The notes beneath the pieces were generated by a model, which ran no database searches, was not told where the DNA came from, and saw only the letters and a list, made by a program, of their open reading frames with translations. A DNA stretch of 64,000 nucleotides from an uncultured Eubacteriales bacterium (GTDB taxonomy: Bacteria > Bacillota > Clostridia > Oscillospirales > CAG-382), in the NCBI GenBank assembly GCA_934502885.1, contig CAKSUT010000004.1, positions 62,001 to 126,000 of the forward strand. The letters run 5' to 3'. Position 1 is the first letter of the stretch. Every line of letters begins with the position of its first letter. Position numbers and translations under genes: made by a program. Of the stretch, positions 60,320-64,000 are shown piece after piece.

Positions 60320-60334
60320 ATCTTTTTAAAACGT

Positions 60335-61963
60335 TTATTTGAACAGTATCTCAAAGGATGTTTTTCCGTCTGCTGCCGTTTCTGCGTCAACGTAGCTCGA
60401 ACTGCCCACAGTATTTGAGATGAACTCAGCACATTCTCCGTTTATGAGAAGTTTTTCACAGGATTTTCCTTTCGGCAGAAGTATGTGCGCTGTGATTTTT
60501 TTCGACGGCGCAGAGACATCGTATCGCATTCCTTTGTCGGTGACGATGTATTTTACATCGATGAGAGCGTTTGTAGCTTCGTAGCCCGTGAGATACCTCA
60601 GCTCTTCGTAACCTGTTACGGGAAATCTCGGACTGAACGACAGCTCACGGTAACATGTGTCTTTGTCAACTACACCTGCAAGTCCTTCGTCAATTGCATA
60701 AAGAAGTGCCGCAGCACCCCAGCCGCTCGGGCCTCCGCCTTGAGAAAGCTCGGTTTCGGGCGAATAGAGAAAGAAGATGCTTCCGTCGCGCTCATATAAC
60801 TTCATGAAGCGTGTGAGGATGTCCCATCCGTATTCCTCACAGCCATTGTCGAATGCCGCCTTTGCAAGCTCGCCTGCCGTGAACGGAGATATCGCACCGT
60901 TGACATACGAACCGGGAGCGTGACCGCACCAGTCGTCGGCGTTTTCATACGGTGGGTCTATCGAGAACCACTCGGCAAAGGCTTTTGTTGTCTTGCGGCG
61001 CTCCATGTATTCGTTTATAATGCTGCGCGACTGCTCGAGTGTCGTGACGCCTCGGTTCATGTCGTATGTGTTTGAAAGCGAAAGACGCTTACTCTCGAGG
61101 TTGTCCGCACCGTCGTGACCGAGATACAGCTCGTGCAGGAAGAACTTTCCGTTCCACAGATACCTGAACATATTTTCGCGGAGCTTGTTTGCACGTTCGC
61201 GCCACTTTGCGGCTTTGTCGCCGTTGCCGAGTTTGTCGTTGAACCACGCAAGACTTTGCATTGCGGCGTATACTCCGGAGTTGTCACCGTGCATTATCGC
61301 CATATATGTGTCATCGTTTATCCGCCTGTCATTGCCCGGCTGTCTGAACGCAAAATCCCACGTGTCAATGGTGAACGGCCGCTTAACAAGACCGTGACTA
61401 TCGTCCCAACGCTTGGGGTCGCTTGTCACGTAATCTATACCTTTCTCAAGCTTCGGCAGAATGCGCGCAAGCCACCCCTCGTCCCCAAACACCTTGAAGC
61501 AGAATACCGCACCCTCAACCACAAGGTATTCAATGTCCGCTTCAAGCTCAAGTCGCACGAGAGCAACATTGTCCTCCGGATAAATTATGCGGCAGTCCTC
61601 ATTTACGAATTTCCAGTGATAATCGTCAAGCTGTTTTATCAGTTCGTAGTACTGCCCGTCCTCTCTTTGCGTTTCGATTATGAAATTGAGAAAGTCACGC
61701 ATTTTCGTGTCCCAGTGGCGGTACGCTTTCATCTGGTGAACGTTGTCGCGTATCCAGTTGTTGGAGCAGGCAAGCATTTTGCCGTCAATTAAAACAAGAC
61801 GCCGGTCATCGGAAACTATGTTTCTAAGTCCGTGCATAAACTTTCCGAGACGAGATCCGTCAGATGTGAAAATGCCGGGAAGCCCCGATTCATCATTGTT
61901 GTAGAGGCCGACTTTTTTGTCGCCTATGTACATACGGGGAAATCTGTTTTTAAACTCTATCAT
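60335..61963 (-). CDS. Glycoside hydrolase-like (alpha/alpha)6-barrel protein
   Basis: Protein of 542 residues without a signal peptide. The layout NNWIRDNVHQMKAYRHWDTK, LEADIEYLVVEGAVFCFKVF, FTIDTWDFAFRQPGNDRR, DDWCGHAPGSYVNGAISPFT, and GGGPSGWGAAALLYAIDEGL is that of intracellular (alpha/alpha)6 glycosidases, with likely acid residues in RDN and DTWDF, followed by a C-terminal beta-sandwich. It is not a standard match for one GH family that I can name. AAGGAGG precedes the ATG. Downstream of the DMT transporter by 11 bp: probably hydrolysis of an imported glycoside. Confidence 0.78.
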   Translation of the reverse strand: MIEFKNRFPRMYIGDKKVGLYNNDESGLPGIFTSDGSRLGKFMHGLRNIVSDDRRLVLIDGKMLACSNNWIRDNVHQMKAYRHWDTKMRDFLNFIIETQREDGQYYELIKQLDDYHWKFVNEDCRIIYPEDNVALVRLELEADIEYLVVEGAVFCFKVFGDEGWLARILPKLEKGIDYVTSDPKRWDDSHGLVKRPFTIDTWDFAFRQPGNDRRINDDTYMAIMHGDNSGVYAAMQSLAWFNDKLGNGDKAAKWRERANKLRENMFRYLWNGKFFLHELYLGHDGADNLESKRLSLSNTYDMNRGVTTLEQSRSIINEYMERRKTTKAFAEWFSIDPPYENADDWCGHAPGSYVNGAISPFTAGELAKAAFDNGCEEYGWDILTRFMKLYERDGSIFFLYSPETELSQGGGPSGWGAAALLYAIDEGLAGVVDKDTCYRELSFSPRFPVTGYEELRYLTGYEATNALIDVKYIVTDKGMRYDVSAPSKKITAHILLPKGKSCEKLLINGECAEFISNTVGSSSYVDAETAADGKTSFEILFK

Positions 61964-61974
61964 AATATTCCTCC

Positions 61975-62793
61975 TTATTTGAAAACGCCTATAATTACAA
62001 TTGCCGCAACTCCTGCGAGTATGCCGACTATCTGAAGAGGCGTCAGCTTTTCTTTGAACACAACCATTCCGATAAGCGTCGAAAGAATGATAACTCCGCC
62101 GTTGAAGGTGGGGAAGAATATGACGGAGTTAATTGCGCCCGAAAGGTATATGTTGACTCTGTTGTACAGACAGCTCACAACTCCGCAGGAAGCGGACGTT
62201 AATAGAAATCGGCGGTCGGAAACGATGTATTTGCGAAGTGAAGCGTCGGTGAGAGTAACGGCACCCGTGACGATTGTCATAATCACCGCCGCCGTGAGCA
62301 TCATATCGCCCGTGTTTCCGCCCGACTTTGAAAATGCTTTGAAGACAATTCCTATTCCGGCAGCGGAAATGAAGAAGCACACTGTGTAAAATCCCCAGCC
62401 CTTGCCGAATTTAAGAGTGTCCCTCTTGCAGGTGCATACAACAGTGGCGGCAATGAGAAGCGCGATACCGAAAATCTGAACAATACCGCAGCTTTCGTTC
62501 CAGAAAATGACTCCGCAGGCAGTTGAGAGAAGAAGCGACATATTTCCTATAAGCGTCGTAAGCGATATCGGTCCGAGAGACATCGCCTTTGATTTGAATA
62601 TTAGAAAAAGAATCTGCACTGCGGCATACAGGACACCGAATAAAAGTATATCGGGTGCGAGTGTGAGACGCCCTCCGAGAAGAGTCAGAATTACCGTCCA
62701 AACACACGAGCAAAGAAAATTGAATCCGAATACCTTTCCTTTGCCGGAAAAAGATGTGCCGTGCAAAAGCGCGCTGTTAAGTGAAGCAAGCAT
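61975..62793 (-). CDS. DMT/EamA-type transporter
   Basis: Membrane protein of at least 272 residues with nine or ten helices and two related halves, as in drug/metabolite transporters (LTTLIGNMSLLLSTACGVIF and GVVSCLYNRVNIYLSGAINS; the C-terminal end LTPLQIVGILAGVAAIVIIG is typical). ATG 62793 has no good ribosome site, and the open frame upstream encodes ITEGILLAGTV, which would complete the first helix; a non-standard ATT start after GGGGGGTG is possible. Transcribed with the glycosidase-like gene and divergent from AraC regulator; substrate could be a sugar. Confidence 0.83.
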   Translation of the reverse strand: MLASLNSALLHGTSFSGKGKVFGFNFLCSCVWTVILTLLGGRLTLAPDILLFGVLYAAVQILFLIFKSKAMSLGPISLTTLIGNMSLLLSTACGVIFWNESCGIVQIFGIALLIAATVVCTCKRDTLKFGKGWGFYTVCFFISAAGIGIVFKAFSKSGGNTGDMMLTAAVIMTIVTGAVTLTDASLRKYIVSDRRFLLTSASCGVVSCLYNRVNIYLSGAINSVIFFPTFNGGVIILSTLIGMVVFKEKLTPLQIVGILAGVAAIVIIGVFK

Positions 62794-62856
62794 AACCGTG
62801 CCTGCAAGAAGAATACCTTCCGTAATTACACCCCCCGAAATGTGTTTTCATGTGTG

Positions 62857-62884
62857 ATTATATCACCGGCAGCTGAAAAATCAA
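62857..62884 (-). promoter_or_regulatory. Promoter of the DMT-glycosidase operon
   Basis: Minus strand TTGATT (62884-62879), 16 bp spacer, TATAAT (62862-62857). Confidence 0.7.
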
Positions 62885-62924
62885 GACGTTTAAGTATCAA
62901 TTTAAAGCGAAATAGTATCATCAC

Positions 62925-62953
62925 TTTACAAATCGGAAGTTGTGATGTATAAT
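62925..62953 (+). promoter_or_regulatory. Promoter of the AraC gene
   Basis: TTTACA at 62925-62930, 17 bp spacer, TATAAT at 62948-62953. Confidence 0.78.
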
Positions 62954-62978
62954 AAGGTGTGTGAACGGAGGTGAAAGG

Positions 62979-63809
62979 GTGAAAGAGATAAAGTACAAAA
63001 CAGATGTTTTTCCACAAGACAGCGAATACCTGCTTCAGACAGTGCGTAGCCGAAAGCTCACGTCCATATACCATTCTCACGATTTTTACGAGCTTGTGGC
63101 AGTCGTCGGCGGCTCATGTGAGCATTACATAAACGGAGAAAGCCATACGCAGAAAAGCGGCGAGCTTGTTGTGCTGACTCCGAAAGACTCTCATATGTTT
63201 CTCGGGCAATCCGGTGACCTCGAACTTTTCAGCTTGTCGGTAAATATCGGAGAGCTTTTGGGAGCGGCGGACTTTTTCGGCATTCGTTCGGAGGTAAACG
63301 CTATAGACGGCCCGGTTGTGTTTGCTGATTTTTCCGAATGTATGAACGAGGTGAAAGCCGGCCGCGAAGCGTTCGTGGAGACGACTGACGGAAGCGAGCG
63401 AAAGTATAAACGGCTTCTGTGCTGTCTGCTCAGCTGTTGCAATACAAAAACGCACCGTCCCGTGAAGAACAGTGCGGAAAGTGTGCTTGCAAAGGTTTTT
63501 GCTCAAATGCAAACCCCGGAAAATATGCGGGGAGGCATAGAGGCGATGTGCCGTATTTCCGGCTACAGTAAACCCCAGCTTTACAGAATTGCCAAGAAAT
63601 GCGGCATCTCGCAGTCGCTTAACGAGTGCCTTGCGGAGATTCGGCTTGAAACGGCGTACAAGTACATCGTTTACACCGATGAAAAGCTCGAGAGCATAGC
63701 CGAGGCGGTGGGATATAGGAGCTTTTCGCATTACAACAAGGTCTTCAGGAAAAGATACGGCGTGTCGCCGGCTATGCTCCGTAAATCGAAAATAACGAAT
63801 ACCGTCTGA
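62979..63809 (+). CDS. AraC family transcriptional regulator with cupin domain
   Basis: Protein of 276 residues. N-terminal cupin-like sensor: TSIYHSHDFYELVAVVGGSC, HTQKSGELVVLTPKDSHMF. C-terminal AraC helix-turn-helix pair: MCRISGYSKPQLYRIAKKCG, CLAEIRLETAYKYIVYTDEK, IAEAVGYRSFSHYNKVFRKR, YGVSPAMLRK. Such proteins usually bind sugars. GTG 62979 is 7 bp after GGAGGT; the frame opens at GTG 62961, inside the leader. Divergent from the DMT-glycosidase operon, its probable target. Confidence 0.92.
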   Translation: MKEIKYKTDVFPQDSEYLLQTVRSRKLTSIYHSHDFYELVAVVGGSCEHYINGESHTQKSGELVVLTPKDSHMFLGQSGDLELFSLSVNIGELLGAADFFGIRSEVNAIDGPVVFADFSECMNEVKAGREAFVETTDGSERKYKRLLCCLLSCCNTKTHRPVKNSAESVLAKVFAQMQTPENMRGGIEAMCRISGYSKPQLYRIAKKCGISQSLNECLAEIRLETAYKYIVYTDEKLESIAEAVGYRSFSHYNKVFRKRYGVSPAMLRKSKITNTV

Positions 63810-63814
63810 CAAAG

Positions 63815-64000
63815 TCAAGACATGGTCTCGAGCATTTTTAATGTGATTTCGTACAGACACGGTTCATTGCGTATAAATCTGCTGTACTCTTCCGCCATGA
63901 ACCTTGCCATTCTGCGAACCTCGTTTCCGCTGCTTCCGGCAATGTGCGGAGTGAGTATGCAGTTGTCAAGCGAGTAAAATCTGTGTCCCGGAACAGGAGG
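63815..64000 (-). CDS. D-isomer-specific 2-hydroxyacid dehydrogenase, C-terminal part
   Basis: The last 61 codons of a minus-strand gene running off the right edge. The visible part has LDNCILTPHIAGSSGNEVRR with the catalytic His in TPHIAG, the standard end of NAD-dependent 2-hydroxyacid dehydrogenases (SerA, lactate or glyoxylate reductase types), then MARFMAEEYSRFI. Five bp separate its stop from the AraC stop. Substrate unknown. No terminator is seen in the gap. Confidence 0.85.
   Translation of the reverse strand, partial: PPVPGHRFYSLDNCILTPHIAGSSGNEVRRMARFMAEEYSRFIRNEPCLYEITLKMLETMS

Overview
The window reads as a chromosomal segment of a low-to-mid GC Gram-positive anaerobe, most likely a member of the Clostridia. 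The support is a monoderm-type gene set (WhiA, an S-layer-homology surface protein, a CwlC-type amidase, BioY), many near-consensus sigma-A promoters (TTGACA, 17 bp spacer, TATAAT), GTG and TTG starts behind strong AGGAGG sites, and several 4Fe-4S and radical-SAM-type proteins. Genus and species cannot be read from the sequence. No phage, insertion sequence, CRISPR array or rRNA was seen.

Layout. 1-1.9 kb: zinc/manganese ABC importer (partial binding protein, ATPase, permease). 2-5.6 kb: DUF177 protein with ribosomal protein L32, a PDZ-radical SAM protein (DUF512 type), an orphan protein with an IscB PLMP-like N-terminus, and an HD-domain protein. 5.6-15.7 kb: a TetR-family regulator divergent from a complete aromatic amino acid cluster, pheA-aroB-aroC-aroEK(fusion)-aroQ-aroA-tyrA-DAHP synthase, followed by a HAD phosphatase. 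15.7-21.7 kb: a lactonase, then a large S-layer-anchored beta-helix protein and a leaderless tandem copy of its beta-helix half. 21.9-29.8 kb: housekeeping genes secD, secF, murB, whiA, dnaE. 29.8-36.8 kb: an AraC regulator divergent from a U32-like protein and three tandem QueG-like 4Fe-4S proteins, then a sedolisin-like peptidase and an amidase. 37-39.6 kb: bioY and three poorly characterised genes. 39.6-45.7 kb: a DUF5107-TPR protein divergent from an unusual regulator (LacI-type sensor with C-terminal LuxR-type helix-turn-helix), and a sodium-dependent transporter with a long structured leader. 45.9-53.1 kb: tRNA-Val, a truncated ABC exporter, gpsA, a WG-repeat membrane protein, HD and HAD hydrolases, a formate/nitrite-type channel and a sugar isomerase. 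53.2-64 kb: galM with a DUF4965/glutaminase-like protein, YibE/F, TrmO, a glycine-riboswitch-controlled alanine/glycine symporter, a glycosidase-like protein with a DMT transporter and divergent AraC regulator, and the end of a 2-hydroxyacid dehydrogenase.

A recurring arrangement is a regulator transcribed away from its presumed target operon (TetR/pheA-aro, AraC/QueG-like array, LacI-LuxR hybrid/DUF5107, AraC/DMT-glycosidase). The items most worth a second look are the tandem QueG-like array, the duplicated tetO-like palindrome in the pheA leader, the PLMP-like orphan protein, the hybrid regulator, and the structured, Cys-codon-rich leader of the sodium-dependent transporter.
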